Below, in pieces: positions 15,939-24,650 of a DNA stretch of 64,000 nt. Both the position numbers and the translations under genes were made by a program. Below the pieces are notes generated by a model. The model saw only the letters and a list, made by a program, of their open reading frames with translations. It was not told the origin of the DNA and ran no database searches. Within the stretch, counting starts at the first letter, position 1. The number at the start of each line of letters is the position of its first letter. Source of the DNA: Streptomyces sp. NBC_00878 (GTDB taxonomy: Bacteria > Actinomycetota > Actinomycetes > Streptomycetales > Streptomycetaceae). Location of the stretch: positions 5,084,001 to 5,148,000 of the forward strand of contig NZ_JAPEOK010000001.1 of assembly GCF_026341515.1 (NCBI RefSeq), given 5' to 3'.

Positions 15939-16652
15939 TCACACGAAACTGTACGGCGGCAGCGGCCCGGAGAGTCTGAACTCCACTCCGTGGCCGAAGC
16001 CGTCGGCGAGCTTCCGCACGGCGGCCGCGCACTCCTGCGCCCGCTCCCGCTCCACGAGAAGGCTCAGGCTGAAGAAGGCCTCGCCGCTGGGACCTCCCAC
16101 CGACTCGCGGAAGGCCAGCGGGCGCAGGGCCCGCCGGATCTCCTCTCCGAGCTGAGACTGCCGGGCCTCGACCTCGGCACTGATGATCTCGCCGAGCGCG
16201 ACACGGTCCTCGTGCGTTCCCTCTCCGGCCCGGGTGAGCGCGTTCAGCCGCCGCGCCTCGTCGTTCTGGCTGAGCACCTCAAGCAGCGCGGTGTCCTGGT
16301 CCTGCAGGACCTTGACGTTGAACTCGACGCGGTCCTCGACCGCCCTCAACTGCCCCGTGAACTCCGCTTCGTGCCCGGCGAGTACGTCCCGCACGGCCTC
16401 GTCGTCCGCGGCGAGCATGCCGAACCGCATCGGAAGGACCGGCCCGGACTCGCTGAGCGATCGCGTTACTTCCTGATGCATCATCAGATCGCGGCGTTTG
16501 GCGCGCAGTTTCCCCGGCGCGTCACTGATGACGGCGGCCACCGATCCGCCGCGGACGACCCGCAGCGGGGCCGGGGTCTCCCCGACCCCCCTGGCGCCGT
16601 CGACCGCCAGGGGATGCCCGGCGTCGGTGATGGCGTAGACGTAGACAGTCAT
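15939..16652 (-). CDS. gvpF: Gas vesicle protein GvpF
   Basis: 237 aa from ATG 16652. It has the GvpF/GvpL two-domain fold: V-Y-V-Y-A-I-T-D-A-G at the start, G-P-V-L-P-M-R-F-G-M-L in the middle, E-F-N-V-K-V-L, and the terminal P-L-P-P-Y-S-F-V. GvpF contacts GvpA early in assembly in other species. It is 10 bp downstream of gvpA. The intact C-terminus is a good internal reference for judging the frameshift in gvpL. Confidence 0.93.
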   Translation of the reverse strand: MTVYVYAITDAGHPLAVDGARGVGETPAPLRVVRGGSVAAVISDAPGKLRAKRRDLMMHQEVTRSLSESGPVLPMRFGMLAADDEAVRDVLAGHEAEFTGQLRAVEDRVEFNVKVLQDQDTALLEVLSQNDEARRLNALTRAGEGTHEDRVALGEIISAEVEARQSQLGEEIRRALRPLAFRESVGGPSGEAFFSLSLLVERERAQECAAAVRKLADGFGHGVEFRLSGPLPPYSFV

Positions 16653-16662
16653 GCCTCAGCCC

Positions 16663-17079
16663 TCAACTCTCGTCCATCCGTTGCGTGGTGGCGCGAATGG
16701 GGGCGTCTGCCGGGGCCTCCGCCTGCTGGCCTCCGAGCAGTTTCTGGGATTCGGTCAGCGCGCCCGCACCGACCGTGTGGGGCAGCGCGGACTGGCCCGC
16801 GTTCTGGATGACTGCCGGGGCGTCGCCGAAAACGGGGAGGCCGCCGTTGCCCTGGTGCTCCAGGTCGAGGCGGTTGCAGGCCTCGGCGAAGCGCAGATAG
16901 GTGTCGACACTGGCGACCACGACGCGTATGTCGACGCGAAGGACCTCGATGCCGATGACCGCGACCCGGATGAACACATCGATCACCAGCCCCCGGTCGA
17001 GGATGAGTTCGAGGATGTCGTAGAGTCCGCCATCGGTCTTCTGGGCTCGTGGTGCGGCGTTTTGAGTGATCACGGTCAT
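16663..17079 (-). CDS. gvpA: Gas vesicle structural protein GvpA
   Basis: 138 aa from ATG 17079. The conserved shell-forming core is at residues about 18-65: G-L-Y-D-I-L-E-L-I-L-D-R-G-L-V-I-D, then E-V-L-R-V-D-I-R-V-V-V-A-S-V-D-T-Y-L. A 70-residue hydrophilic tail follows, as in other actinobacterial GvpA proteins. Upstream is a 17-bp tandem repeat (17175-17259) separating it from gvpO. Whether the proteins form gas-filled vesicles in Streptomyces is not established; the genes are linked to osmotic stress in some species. Confidence 0.92.
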   Translation of the reverse strand: MTVITQNAAPRAQKTDGGLYDILELILDRGLVIDVFIRVAVIGIEVLRVDIRVVVASVDTYLRFAEACNRLDLEHQGNGGLPVFGDAPAVIQNAGQSALPHTVGAGALTESQKLLGGQQAEAPADAPIRATTQRMDES

Positions 17080-17174
17080 GGATGTGTTCCCCCTGACTGC
17101 CTTTGCGTGGAATGGGCGCAGAGTCCCTGCGCCGTGGGGTTCGGAGCGGCGCGGATCGGTGAGCGCTTACTGCC

Positions 17175-17259
17175 GGTCGGCGTTTACTGCCTGTTGACGC
17201 TTACTGCCCGTCGACGTTTACTGCTCGTCGACGTTTACTGCTCGTCGACGTTTACTGCC
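17175..17259. repeat. Five 17-bp tandem repeats between gvpO and gvpA
   Basis: Units start at 17175, 17192, 17209, 17226 and 17243. The last three share the core CGTCGACGTTTACTGC and the first two are diverged, with a partial unit before them. Each unit contains TAA on the minus strand, and the last one supplies the gvpO stop codon. The array fills most of the 172-bp gap upstream of gvpA and could affect its transcription or mRNA. Confidence 0.9.
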
Positions 17260-17644
17260 GGTTGACTTGACCACGGGGATAGCGGCGGCTGCGCGCGTAA
17301 CTGATCACGTCGCCGTCCGCGTCCAGTTGGACGATGTACGTAGCCAGCACACTGGTCGAGTCGGGGACCCGCTCCAGCTCCAGCACCTCGACGTTCACCG
17401 TCCAGCCGTCCTTGCTGCGGGCGAGCGCGGAGACGGACTCCGTCTCCCGCCCGAGCAGTACGGACAGCTGCTCACGGGCGTTCTGGATCGCGGTCAGGAG
17501 GCTGGTCCGCACGGGCACGGCGCGCGGTAGACCCGCGGCGCCTTCCACATTGGCCCGACCAGCCTCGACGCCGCCCCTGTCCGGTGTGTTGTCCGTGTGC
17601 TCGCTGATGATCAGGCCCCCGCCCGCATCTTGCCGACGCTGCAC
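17252..17644 (-). CDS. gvpO: Gas vesicle protein GvpO
   Basis: 130 aa from GTG 17644; the first about 35 residues are poorly conserved and the true start could be later. The core Q-L-S-V-L-L-G-R-E-T-E-S-V-S-A-L, then D-G-W-T-V-N-V-E-V-L-E-L-E-R-V-P and terminal Y-x-R-x-R-R-Y-x-R-G is GvpO. It is the first gene of the operon, as in S. coelicolor. Its stop codon lies inside the 17-bp repeat array. Confidence 0.88.
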   Translation of the reverse strand: MQRRQDAGGGLIISEHTDNTPDRGGVEAGRANVEGAAGLPRAVPVRTSLLTAIQNAREQLSVLLGRETESVSALARSKDGWTVNVEVLELERVPDSTSVLATYIVQLDADGDVISYARSRRYPRGQVNRQ

Positions 17645-18098
17645 TTCGCCTTTCAGACTGGCACTTGGCTACTCCCCTTACCCGGCATCAGTCACGCCAC
17701 ACCTCAGACATCCCCGTTTTTTCGCTCGCGTGACATTTCGACGTCCACGACCGGGCCGCGAATTGGATCACCGGCCCCTGGGATTGCACGTCACAGCCGT
17801 TGAGCTGCCCGTGGCACGGCATCTTGCCAGTCATTTGATCAAACCCTTTGATCCAATCCTTTGATCGAAAAGCGCCGCGTGTGTCGGCGAAACCGCTGCC
17901 CGAGGCTCGCTGTCCCGTCCGCGCCGGGCGGACGACCAGGCTTCTTCGCACCGCATTGCGCGCAGTGACAAATTGGCGTTCGCCTCGGCGCGGTTGTTCT
18001 CGCTTCATCACGAAGGAATCCGCTCCACCGCGCTGAAAACATGGCGGGGCTGTCGCCACTTGGAAGGTCGACACCGACATTGTGCTGCGAGGAGCCAG
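17645..18098. other. Intergenic region between gvpO and a lipoprotein gene
   Basis: 454 bp without a convincing gene on either strand. Open frames here are short or shadow neighbouring genes and lack family patterns. The only structure I see is the 13-bp-spaced TTTGATC array at 17834-17866. Promoters for both divergent genes should lie here. Confidence 0.5.
17834..17866. repeat. Three TTTGATC motifs at exact 13-bp spacing
   Basis: TTTGATC begins at 17834, 17847 and 17860; the first is part of the perfect palindrome TTTGATCAAA. The motifs stand between the divergent gvpO and lipoprotein genes, about 190 bp before gvpO. They look like direct-repeat operators or promoter elements for the gvp operon. 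Confidence 0.55.
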
Positions 18099-19031
18099 AT
18101 GCGGAATTCCAAGGTCCGAAGGAGCAAGCTCCGGCCAATTCGTTCCAGGAATGTGATCGCGGGAGCCGCGGTCCTGTTCCTGGCCGCCACAGTGGGGTGT
18201 ACGGGTGGGTCCTCGGCGTCTTCCGGCGAGAAGAACCGAAGCGGGAGCACTCCGGTTCTGGTCAGCAGTGTCGACCTGGACCTCCCCCTGGGCGCCTACC
18301 TGCTGACACCAAGGCAGGTGAACGACCTCTCCCAGGCCCACAGCAAGCTCGTGGAACGGTGCATGGCCCGTCTCGGTTTCGACAACGCCACCACCGAGCC
18401 GGAGGAACTCAAAGCCCCCATGGGGCTGCGTTCCTTGAACGAACGGCGCTACGGGCTCACGAACGCAGAGGAGGCGGCCGACCTGGGCTACCGGTTGGGT
18501 GACCGGGACCCCGCGGCTCAGCCGCAACGGGAACCGGGCAAGTGGAGCCCCGCGCAGGCCGACGCCTTGACCGGCGAGGGTGCGGCCACCGTCAACGGAC
18601 GGCCGGTCCCGAGAGGCGGATGCGTCGGGGAGGCACAGCGAGAGCTGCGGGCAGACAGCCCTGAGCTCACCGACCGCGACCTCGCGCAGCGGTTGTCCAC
18701 GGACAGCTACAACCGTTCCCGGCAGGACTCCCGGGTGCACGACGTCATAGGCGAGTGGTCCGCCTGCATGGCGAAACGAGGCTTCCACTACGCCGACCCC
18801 TTCGAGGCCACGCGAGACCCACGCTTCAGGGGTGCGCTCTCGGCCGCGGAGATCTCGACCGCGACGGCGGATGTCTCCTGCAAGCGGGAGACCAATCTCG
18901 TCGGCGTCTGGTCCACCGTCGAGTCCTCCTTCCAGCGATCGCTGGTGAAAAAGCATCACGACAAACTGCAACGGCTACGACGAGCCAATCAGACCGAATC
19001 AGCGGCCGCACGAACGGTGCTTCGCCGCTGA
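18099..19031 (+). CDS. Secreted lipoprotein with two Cys modules, function unknown
   Basis: 310 aa from ATG 18099, preceded by GAGGAG. A longer frame from 17973 has no signal features. There is a basic N-terminus, then a hydrophobic stretch ending in the lipobox A-T-V-G-C, so lipidation at about Cys34. The mature part has V-E-R-C-M-A-R-L-G-F and, further on, W-S-A-C-M-A-K-R-G-F. This C-[M/L]-x-x-x-G-[F/M/W] module recurs in the lipoproteins and kinase at 24.6-29.2 kb. No enzymatic motif is visible. It faces away from the gvp operon and precedes an I36-like gene. Confidence 0.75.
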   Translation: MRNSKVRRSKLRPIRSRNVIAGAAVLFLAATVGCTGGSSASSGEKNRSGSTPVLVSSVDLDLPLGAYLLTPRQVNDLSQAHSKLVERCMARLGFDNATTEPEELKAPMGLRSLNERRYGLTNAEEAADLGYRLGDRDPAAQPQREPGKWSPAQADALTGEGAATVNGRPVPRGGCVGEAQRELRADSPELTDRDLAQRLSTDSYNRSRQDSRVHDVIGEWSACMAKRGFHYADPFEATRDPRFRGALSAAEISTATADVSCKRETNLVGVWSTVESSFQRSLVKKHHDKLQRLRRANQTESAAARTVLRR

Positions 19032-19078
19032 GGCCCGTGCCCCTACCGAGGGGCGTACGAAGAAAAGAACACCACGGA

Positions 19079-19185
19079 ACACCAGACACCGGACACCGGA
19101 CACCGGACACCGGAACACGGGAAACCGGGAAACCGGGAAACCGGGAAACCGGAACACGGGAAACCGGAACACAGGAAACCAACAA
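19079..19185. repeat. Short tandem repeats upstream of the I36-like gene
   Basis: Two simple repeats lie back to back. ACACCGG is repeated about four times from 19085 and GAAACCGG (8 bp) about four times from 19120, with degenerate copies to about 19185. They occupy the 5' untranslated region or promoter of the inhibitor gene, about 30 bp before its ATG. Confidence 0.8.
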
Positions 19186-19214
19186 CCCGATCTTCAGAGA
19201 GGGACACCGACACC

Positions 19215-19730
19215 ATGAGACAGAAAGCCAAGGCCACCACATTACGAATGGTCGGCATTGTCGCCGGGCTGATGCTGGCGCTGACCGTCCCATCCACCGC
19301 ATCAGCGCAGGAAGCCCCCTTCAGCGCCGACACGTCAGGCGGGTTGGGCACGGCAAAGAGCAGCGCGCCGTCACTGAACCAAGGCCGCGGGATCATGGCC
19401 GGCAAGGACGGACTGTGCAATCTGGGAGAGTTCTGCCTCTGGTACCAACCGGACTTCGGGGGCGCCCTGATCGACTTCGCAGGAAATGACCCCAACTACT
19501 TCGACGACAAGTTCATCGCGTCGGAATTCACCGTAGCCCAGAACACCGGCAGCTTCCTCAACGGAAATCCATACAGCTACGTGCTGGGCTGCATCGACGT
19601 GAACTACATGGGGGTCTGTGGATACGCCGATCCGTACGGATCGCCCTACGGCTGGTACGGCAATTTCGTTCCGCAGTTCGACCGGTTGCTCGTGTCGCAC
19701 TACTTCTTTGGCACAGGCGACCCGGCCTGA
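19215..19730 (+). CDS. Secreted peptidase inhibitor, family I36-like (SMPI type)
   Basis: 171 aa from ATG 19215 with an ideal Sec signal peptide (basic start, hydrophobic core, A-S-A cleavage site at about residue 31). The mature protein has the I36/beta-gamma-crystallin-like pattern G-L-C-N-L-G-E-F-C-L-W-Y, then F-G-G-A-L-I-D-F-A-G and paired cysteines. This is typical of Streptomyces metalloproteinase inhibitor relatives. It probably acts outside the cell against secreted proteases. It is followed by a strong hairpin terminator. Confidence 0.78.
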   Translation: MRQKAKATTLRMVGIVAGLMLALTVPSTASAQEAPFSADTSGGLGTAKSSAPSLNQGRGIMAGKDGLCNLGEFCLWYQPDFGGALIDFAGNDPNYFDDKFIASEFTVAQNTGSFLNGNPYSYVLGCIDVNYMGVCGYADPYGSPYGWYGNFVPQFDRLLVSHYFFGTGDPA

Positions 19731-19742
19731 CCGTCAGAAGGC

Positions 19743-19774
19743 ACGCCGCAGGACGCGTTCGCGTCCTGCGGCGT
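19743..19774. terminator. Hairpin terminator between convergent genes
   Basis: Perfect inverted repeat with 15-bp arms (CGCCGCAGGACGCG plus A-T closing pair) around a TT loop, 13 bp after the inhibitor stop and 47 bp before the end of the convergent PucR-type gene. No T-run, as is usual in Streptomyces. Confidence 0.85.
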
Positions 19775-19820
19775 CGCCGTGCCGACGTCCACCGCTGGTT
19801 CTCCACCGAGCGGTGCGCGT

Positions 19821-20993
19821 TCAGCCCCGCGCGAGTGTCTGGTTCACCACGACGCTCAGGACCCGTATGCCGTGAGTGGAAGCGGGATGGATCCCGATGA
19901 GGTCCTGAACACGTTGGAGGCGGTAGTCCAACGTCCGAGGATGGACGTTCAGCGCCTCCGCCGTACGCGCCCGGTTCATATCGTTCCGGTAGTACATGTT
20001 CAGTGTGGTGATGAGGTCAGGCCCGTGAGAGAGCCTCCTGCCGAAGTCGCGCAGCCAGTCGGTGGCCTCCGGCAGCCGCGCGACGCCGAGTTCGACGAAG
20101 ACATCGGCCAGGGTGTGCAGCTGCCGTGGCCGGGCCTGGACCGGGGCCACCCGGCTGACACTCCGCGCTTGGGCGAAGGCGTCGGCCAGCGCACCGACGC
20201 AGCCGGCACTCGTGCCGATCGCGCACCCACTCCCCACGGCCTCGGCGGCATCGCGCACCAGGCGGAGCGCCTGGTCCTCCACCATGGCATCGGCCGACTC
20301 GCCGGAATTGCCGGGCGTCAGGGCTACCAATTCCTCGGGGGCGTGCCACATGATCGGCATTCTTCGGTGCTGCAGCAGGGCCTGGGTGATCTCCTCACGC
20401 CGGGCGTCCGTGGGACGGGCGCGGCCGGGGAAGCGGAGGACGGTCACCAGATAGCGCGGGCTCAGGCGCACGCCGACGCTGTCCGCCAGGCTCGGCGCGG
20501 CAGGATCGTCGGCGACGAGAGCTTCCGTCAGCGTACGGACGCGGCCGACAAGGGACACACCCTGCTGCTGCCTCTCCACGTAACCGGACATGTAAGCGTC
20601 AGTGCCCCGCGTTCCCTGCGGACCGAACCATCTCATCAGCCGCATGAGATCGTCTCCGTCGCAGGCCTCGGTCGCCTCCTGGATCTCACGCAGCATCAGG
20701 CTGGTATGCAGGACGACCAGCCGCTTGTGCGATAACAAGGGCAGCCGCTTCTCGGCCCGCTGTCCCCCCACCGACGCCATCAACGCGAGATCCTCCGCGT
20801 CGAGGGGCTGCTCCTGCTCCGCCAGTTCAACGGTCCGGCGCCTCAACCACACGGTGTAGTCCAGCGCCTCCGCCCGAGAACGCATGTCCCGCTCCAGCAC
20901 GTGGTACTCGTTGATCTCACGCCGGTAGACGTCCACCGCGTGGTGTGCGTTGGCGTCCACTCGTTTCATCAGTTTCGCGAAGAGATTCTCCAT
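19821..20993 (-). CDS. PucR/CdaR-type transcriptional regulator
   Basis: 390 aa from ATG 20993. The C-terminal helix-turn-helix of the PucR_HTH type covers about residues 325-385: Y-Y-R-N-D-M-N-R-A-R-T-A-E-A-L-N-V-H-P-R-T-L-D-Y-R split by the turn, then I-G-I-H-P. The middle resembles the GGDEF-like domain of the family and the N-terminus (1-150) is helical. No ligand-binding residues can be named. A perfect GACACGTGTC palindrome 27 bp upstream may be its own operator. It lies between the inhibitor gene and the ABC operon, either of which could be its target. Confidence 0.82.
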   Translation of the reverse strand: MENLFAKLMKRVDANAHHAVDVYRREINEYHVLERDMRSRAEALDYTVWLRRRTVELAEQEQPLDAEDLALMASVGGQRAEKRLPLLSHKRLVVLHTSLMLREIQEATEACDGDDLMRLMRWFGPQGTRGTDAYMSGYVERQQQGVSLVGRVRTLTEALVADDPAAPSLADSVGVRLSPRYLVTVLRFPGRARPTDARREEITQALLQHRRMPIMWHAPEELVALTPGNSGESADAMVEDQALRLVRDAAEAVGSGCAIGTSAGCVGALADAFAQARSVSRVAPVQARPRQLHTLADVFVELGVARLPEATDWLRDFGRRLSHGPDLITTLNMYYRNDMNRARTAEALNVHPRTLDYRLQRVQDLIGIHPASTHGIRVLSVVVNQTLARG

Positions 20994-21019
20994 GTCACCC
21001 TCCGGATCTCACCCTGGTT

Positions 21020-21031
21020 CGACACGTGTCG
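21020..21031. promoter_or_regulatory. Perfect 12-bp palindrome upstream of the PucR-type gene
   Basis: CGACACGTGTCG stands 27 bp before the regulator start in the 188-bp gap that also separates it from the end of the ABC permease gene. Candidate autoregulatory site. Confidence 0.45.
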
Positions 21032-21181
21032 CGTGCAACCGGCCCCGCGCGGGCAGGCCTCACGGGTTCGTCCGAACTGCCGTTGCTGGATTGCCCTGTT
21101 GTGACGTTTCTCGGCGAATCCGATCGTCGACGGACGCAGCTCTTCGGCAGGGACAGTCACCGTGAGCCCAGCCCGCGTTCG

Positions 21182-22597
21182 TCAGGTTGTGGCGAGTGCT
21201 TCGGTGGGGGTGAGCCGTGAGGCGCGGATGGAGGGGTAGACGCCCGCCGCGATACCGACGAGGAAGGCCCCGCCGATACCTCCGGTGACGGAGGTGAGCG
21301 GGATGACGGGCGGCCACCCCTGGTAGGCGGCGTAGCCGAGGGTGGCGAGGGTGCCGAGGAGGGCGCCCGCGAGACCGCCGAGGCTGGAGAGGATCACGGC
21401 TTCGACGAGGAACTGGCTGCGGATCTGGGCGCGGTTGGCGCCCAGTGCCCGGCGCAGCCCGATCTCACGGCGGCGTTCCAGCACAGAGATGATCATGGTG
21501 TTGGCCACTCCGATCCCGCCGACCAGCAGAGCGACACCGGCCAGGCCGAGGAACAGATCGGAGAAGGCGCTCTCGGTGACGCGCTTGGCGGCGAGGGCGT
21601 CGGAGGGGCGGCTGATGCTGACCAGGCCGGGCAGTTGGGGGTAGACGGTCGCGGGGAGGACGGACCGCACGTCCTCGATGGCGTTTTCCCTGGCTTTGAC
21701 GTAGACCACGGTGGGATGGCCGTCGAAGCCCAGGTACGTGCGTGCGGCGTCCCAGCCGACCAGGACGGACTGTTCGAGGTCGGAGGTGAGCGGCATCGGA
21801 TCCAGGATGCCGATCACGGTGAACCAGCGGTTGTCGATGTAGACCTGGGGAGCGGTACCGCCCGGACGGATCGTGCCGAAGCCGAGCCAGGCGGCGGCCT
21901 GATGGCCCAGGACGACAGTGGGGAAGCGCGCGGTCGAGGCACTGAGGAAACGGCCGGAGGCGACACTGCCGTTGATCGAGGCCAGCAGGTTGTTCTGGGC
22001 CGCGAGCACACTGATACCGGCGCTGGCGTTGGGATCCGACCTGTCCGTGCGCTGAACGGTGGTGTGGGTGTTGGCGATGGCGCTCGCCCGGGTCACCGGC
22101 CCGATACGGCGGGCCATGGCCGCCGCGTCGGGGGGCAGCAGTACGGGCGGGTCCTGGTTGGGCTGCGGCTGCGCCTTGAGCATGTTGGTGCCGAGCGCGG
22201 TCAGCTCGGCGAGCACCGCCTTCTGACTGGACGCCGGAATCCCGGTCACCACGATCATGGTGGCGATGCCGATCGAGATACCCAGGGCAGACAGTGCCGC
22301 GCGCATCTTACGGATCCGTACGCCGATCCAGCCCAGCCGCAGGATGTCGCCCGGGGAGAGCCGGACCGAAGCCGTGAGCTGGCCGGCGGCCGCCCCGGTG
22401 GCCGCCACGGCGGTGCCCCGTCGGCGGGTGCCCCGGCGGCGGGTGCCCCGGCGGCGGGTGCCCCGGCGGCAAATGCCGCGCCTGTCACCTTTGCGGTACC
22501 TGCCGGGAGCTTCGGGGATTTCATGGACTTCGGGGACTTCGAGGGTGTCGGTCTTATCGTCCCCTCGGTACGCGGGGGTGGGGCGGGCGTCGTTCAT
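21182..22597 (-). CDS. MacB/FtsX-type ABC transporter permease
   Basis: 471 aa from ATG 22597 (ATGA overlap with the ATPase stop; GAGGACG ribosome site). It has an N-terminal cytoplasmic tail, a first helix (residues about 100-125) with [14 protein letters not shown], a large extracytoplasmic MacB-PCD domain, and three C-terminal helices with [12 protein letters not shown], the FtsX coupling motif. Oddity: the tail at residues about 40-62 is an R-R-R-G-T repeat from 15-bp tandem units. It forms a tripartite system with the ATPase and the peptidoglycan-binding adaptor. Its cargo is unknown. Confidence 0.9.
   Translation of the reverse strand: MNDARPTPAYRGDDKTDTLEVPEVHEIPEAPGRYRKGDRRGICRRGTRRRGTRRRGTRRRGTAVAATGAAAGQLTASVRLSPGDILRLGWIGVRIRKMRAALSALGISIGIATMIVVTGIPASSQKAVLAELTALGTNMLKAQPQPNQDPPVLLPPDAAAMARRIGPVTRASAIANTHTTVQRTDRSDPNASAGISVLAAQNNLLASINGSVASGRFLSASTARFPTVVLGHQAAAWLGFGTIRPGGTAPQVYIDNRWFTVIGILDPMPLTSDLEQSVLVGWDAARTYLGFDGHPTVVYVKARENAIEDVRSVLPATVYPQLPGLVSISRPSDALAAKRVTESAFSDLFLGLAGVALLVGGIGVANTMIISVLERRREIGLRRALGANRAQIRSQFLVEAVILSSLGGLAGALLGTLATLGYAAYQGWPPVIPLTSVTGGIGGAFLVGIAAGVYPSIRASRLTPTEALATT
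22422..22466 (-). repeat. 15-bp tandem repeats in the permease 5' region
   Basis: Three perfect CGGCGGGTGCCCCGG units, flanked by degenerate partial ones, encode the R-R-R-G-T repeat in the N-terminal tail of the permease. Confidence 0.85.
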
Positions 22598-23355
22598 GTT
22601 CGCGTCCTCGGGTGGGCGTCGGCCACGATCCGGCCGTCGCGGATCTCCACCCGGCGGGGCAACCGGGCCGCGATGTCGCGGTCGTGGGTGATGATGGCGA
22701 TGGTGGTTCCCTCTTGGTTGAGCTTCACCAGCAGCTCCAGTACCGCCCGCCCGTTGACGGTGTCCAGGGCGCCGGTGGGCTCGTCCGCCAGGACGAGGGC
22801 CGGGCTGTTGACCAGTGCGCGGGCGATCGCGACGCGTTGGCGTTCACCGCCGGACAGCTGGTGCGGGGCGTGGCCGGTGCGGTGGGCCAGGCCGACCCGG
22901 GCGAGGGCCTCGCGGGCCAGCGGCAGCCGACGGCGGCGGGGTACCCCGGCGTACAGCAGCCCGGTGGCGACGTTCTCGGCGGCGCTGAGCCCCTCGGTGA
23001 GGTGGAACTGCTGGAAGACGAACCCCAGCCAACGGCCCCTGAGCACCGACAGCCGCCGGTCGGACAGCCCCGCGACGTCCTGGCCCGCGACCTCGACGGT
23101 GCCGCTGGAGGGCAGATCCAGGGTGCCCATGATGTTCAGCAGCGTCGACTTGCCCGAACCCGACGGCCCGAGGATGGCCAGCAGTTCCCCCTGCCCGATC
23201 GTCAGCGACACATCGTCCAGGGCGGTCACTCCGCCCGGGTAGGACTTGGTCGCCCGCTCCACCCGCAGCACCGGCCCGCCCGGCAGGGACGGCGACGGGA
23301 GCGGAAGCGTCGACGGGACCAAGGACGGGAGCGGGGGCGAGGACGGGCCGTTCAC
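22594..23355 (-). CDS. MacB/LolD-type ABC transporter ATPase
   Basis: 253 aa from GTG 23355 (GTGA overlap with the adaptor stop). Walker A is [10 protein letters not shown]-loop F-V-F-Q-Q-F, ABC signature [10 protein letters not shown], Walker [13 protein letters not shown] and switch His in I-I-T-H-D. The F-Q-Q-F-H-L-T-E segment is typical of the MacB/LolD/FtsE branch that works with mechanotransmitting permeases. It drives the neighbouring permease. Confidence 0.95.
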   Translation of the reverse strand: MNGPSSPPLPSLVPSTLPLPSPSLPGGPVLRVERATKSYPGGVTALDDVSLTIGQGELLAILGPSGSGKSTLLNIMGTLDLPSSGTVEVAGQDVAGLSDRRLSVLRGRWLGFVFQQFHLTEGLSAAENVATGLLYAGVPRRRRLPLAREALARVGLAHRTGHAPHQLSGGERQRVAIARALVNSPALVLADEPTGALDTVNGRAVLELLVKLNQEGTTIAIITHDRDIAARLPRRVEIRDGRIVADAHPRTRT

Positions 23356-24650
23356 GAGGCGGTCTCCACCCGCAGGCCGGGCGTGACACCGGTGCCGCTG
23401 ACCTCGACCATGCCGTCGGCGAACAGACCGGTCTTCACCTCCAGCAGAGTGCCGTTCGGACGCTGCACCGCGTAGCCTCCCCCGCGCAGCGCCACCAGCG
23501 CCGTGACCGGGACCGCCAGCACCCCGCGACGGGTCGCCGTCGCGAAACGGACCTGCACCGGGGCGGAGTCCAGCTTCGCCACGTCGCCGGGACGCACCGG
23601 CGTGACGGTGACGTTCAGCTTCGGCGGTTCCTCGTTACCGGTCGGCTGCTCCGCGGTCTCCTGCACGGTCTGGCTGATCGCTGTGACGGTGGCCGGGATC
23701 TCCTTGGCGTCGGGCAGCTCGACCGTCACCCGGGCACCCGAGGTGATTCCCCCCACGTCCGTGGCGTTCACCGAGACCGTGATCGCCTTGCCGGTCGAGG
23801 TCACCGACATCAGCGGCTCCGCGACCGGGTCGCCCAGCCGCGCCTGGACCGCGTTGACCCGGACCCGCCCGGGCAGCACCACGATCTGCTCGGCGCCGAG
23901 GGTCCCGGTCGCCTTCATTCCGACGTACCTCTGCCAGCGCTTCACGGCCGCGGCCAGCGTCGGCGTGTACACAGAGCCCGCCGAGGAGGACGGCACGGCA
24001 CCGACGTCGTAGCCCAGCGCCCGCAGATTGTCCGCGACGACGGTCACATCCCGTCCCCGGGGCCCGTTCACAGACCGCCGCTGCCCACCGTCATCAGTCG
24101 GCACGGCCGCCTTGTCAGGAACGGCAGGACTGCCCGAGGCGGCAGGACTGCCCGAGGCGGCCGAGTCGGCAGGAGCGGTCCGGTCGGCACCAGCCTTCGA
24201 GTCGGCAGGGCCGGCAGGGTCGGCAGAACCAGTCGGGCCGGTCGGACCGGTCGAGGCCGGCACCCGCAACGTACGGAACATCGGGGTGTCCCCGTAGAAC
24301 ACCACCACCGGCTGGTCGTCCGCCCGGTACAGCACATGCCCACGGGCCACGGTGGTGCCCACGGCGGGCAGTTTGGTGACCACTGCCTCCGCCGTTCCCT
24401 TCACCGGCGTCTGTACGCCGAAACCCAGCGTGCCCTGCAGTGTCTGGCTGTCCGACAGATCGGTCTTGGTCACCGTCGTGGTACTCACCCTGACCTTCGC
24501 GGCCTTGTCCACGGCCGGCTTCGACGTATGCCCGCCGAACACCAACACCCCGGACAGCGCACCCGTGGCGGTCAGGGCCGCCACGACGGCCGCGATCCAC
24601 TTACGGTTCCTGCCCCGGGGGGCATCCTCGGCGCTACCCATCGTTGTCAC
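23352..24650 (-). CDS. Membrane-anchored adaptor with peptidoglycan-binding domain
   Basis: 432 aa from GTG 24650 (an ATG three codons on is possible). One TM helix at residues about 18-40 is followed by a HlyD-like lipoyl/beta-barrel part. Then comes a low-complexity Ala/Ser/Gly/Pro segment (about 130-195), a PG_binding_1-like helix bundle ([10 protein letters not shown], then [10 protein letters not shown], about 207-245) and a C-terminal barrel. This fusion is common in Gram-positive MacB-type transporters, where it links the pump to the wall. It overlaps the lipoprotein gene upstream by 17 bp and the ATPase gene downstream by 4 bp. Confidence 0.85.
   Translation of the reverse strand: MTTMGSAEDAPRGRNRKWIAAVVAALTATGALSGVLVFGGHTSKPAVDKAAKVRVSTTTVTKTDLSDSQTLQGTLGFGVQTPVKGTAEAVVTKLPAVGTTVARGHVLYRADDQPVVVFYGDTPMFRTLRVPASTGPTGPTGSADPAGPADSKAGADRTAPADSAASGSPAASGSPAVPDKAAVPTDDGGQRRSVNGPRGRDVTVVADNLRALGYDVGAVPSSSAGSVYTPTLAAAVKRWQRYVGMKATGTLGAEQIVVLPGRVRVNAVQARLGDPVAEPLMSVTSTGKAITVSVNATDVGGITSGARVTVELPDAKEIPATVTAISQTVQETAEQPTGNEEPPKLNVTVTPVRPGDVAKLDSAPVQVRFATATRRGVLAVPVTALVALRGGGYAVQRPNGTLLEVKTGLFADGMVEVSGTGVTPGLRVETAS

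Noticed and set aside
17175..17259. Possible CRISPR array (regular repeats upstream of gvpA)
   Set aside because: Units are contiguous 17-mers with no spacers, and no cas genes are present anywhere in the window.
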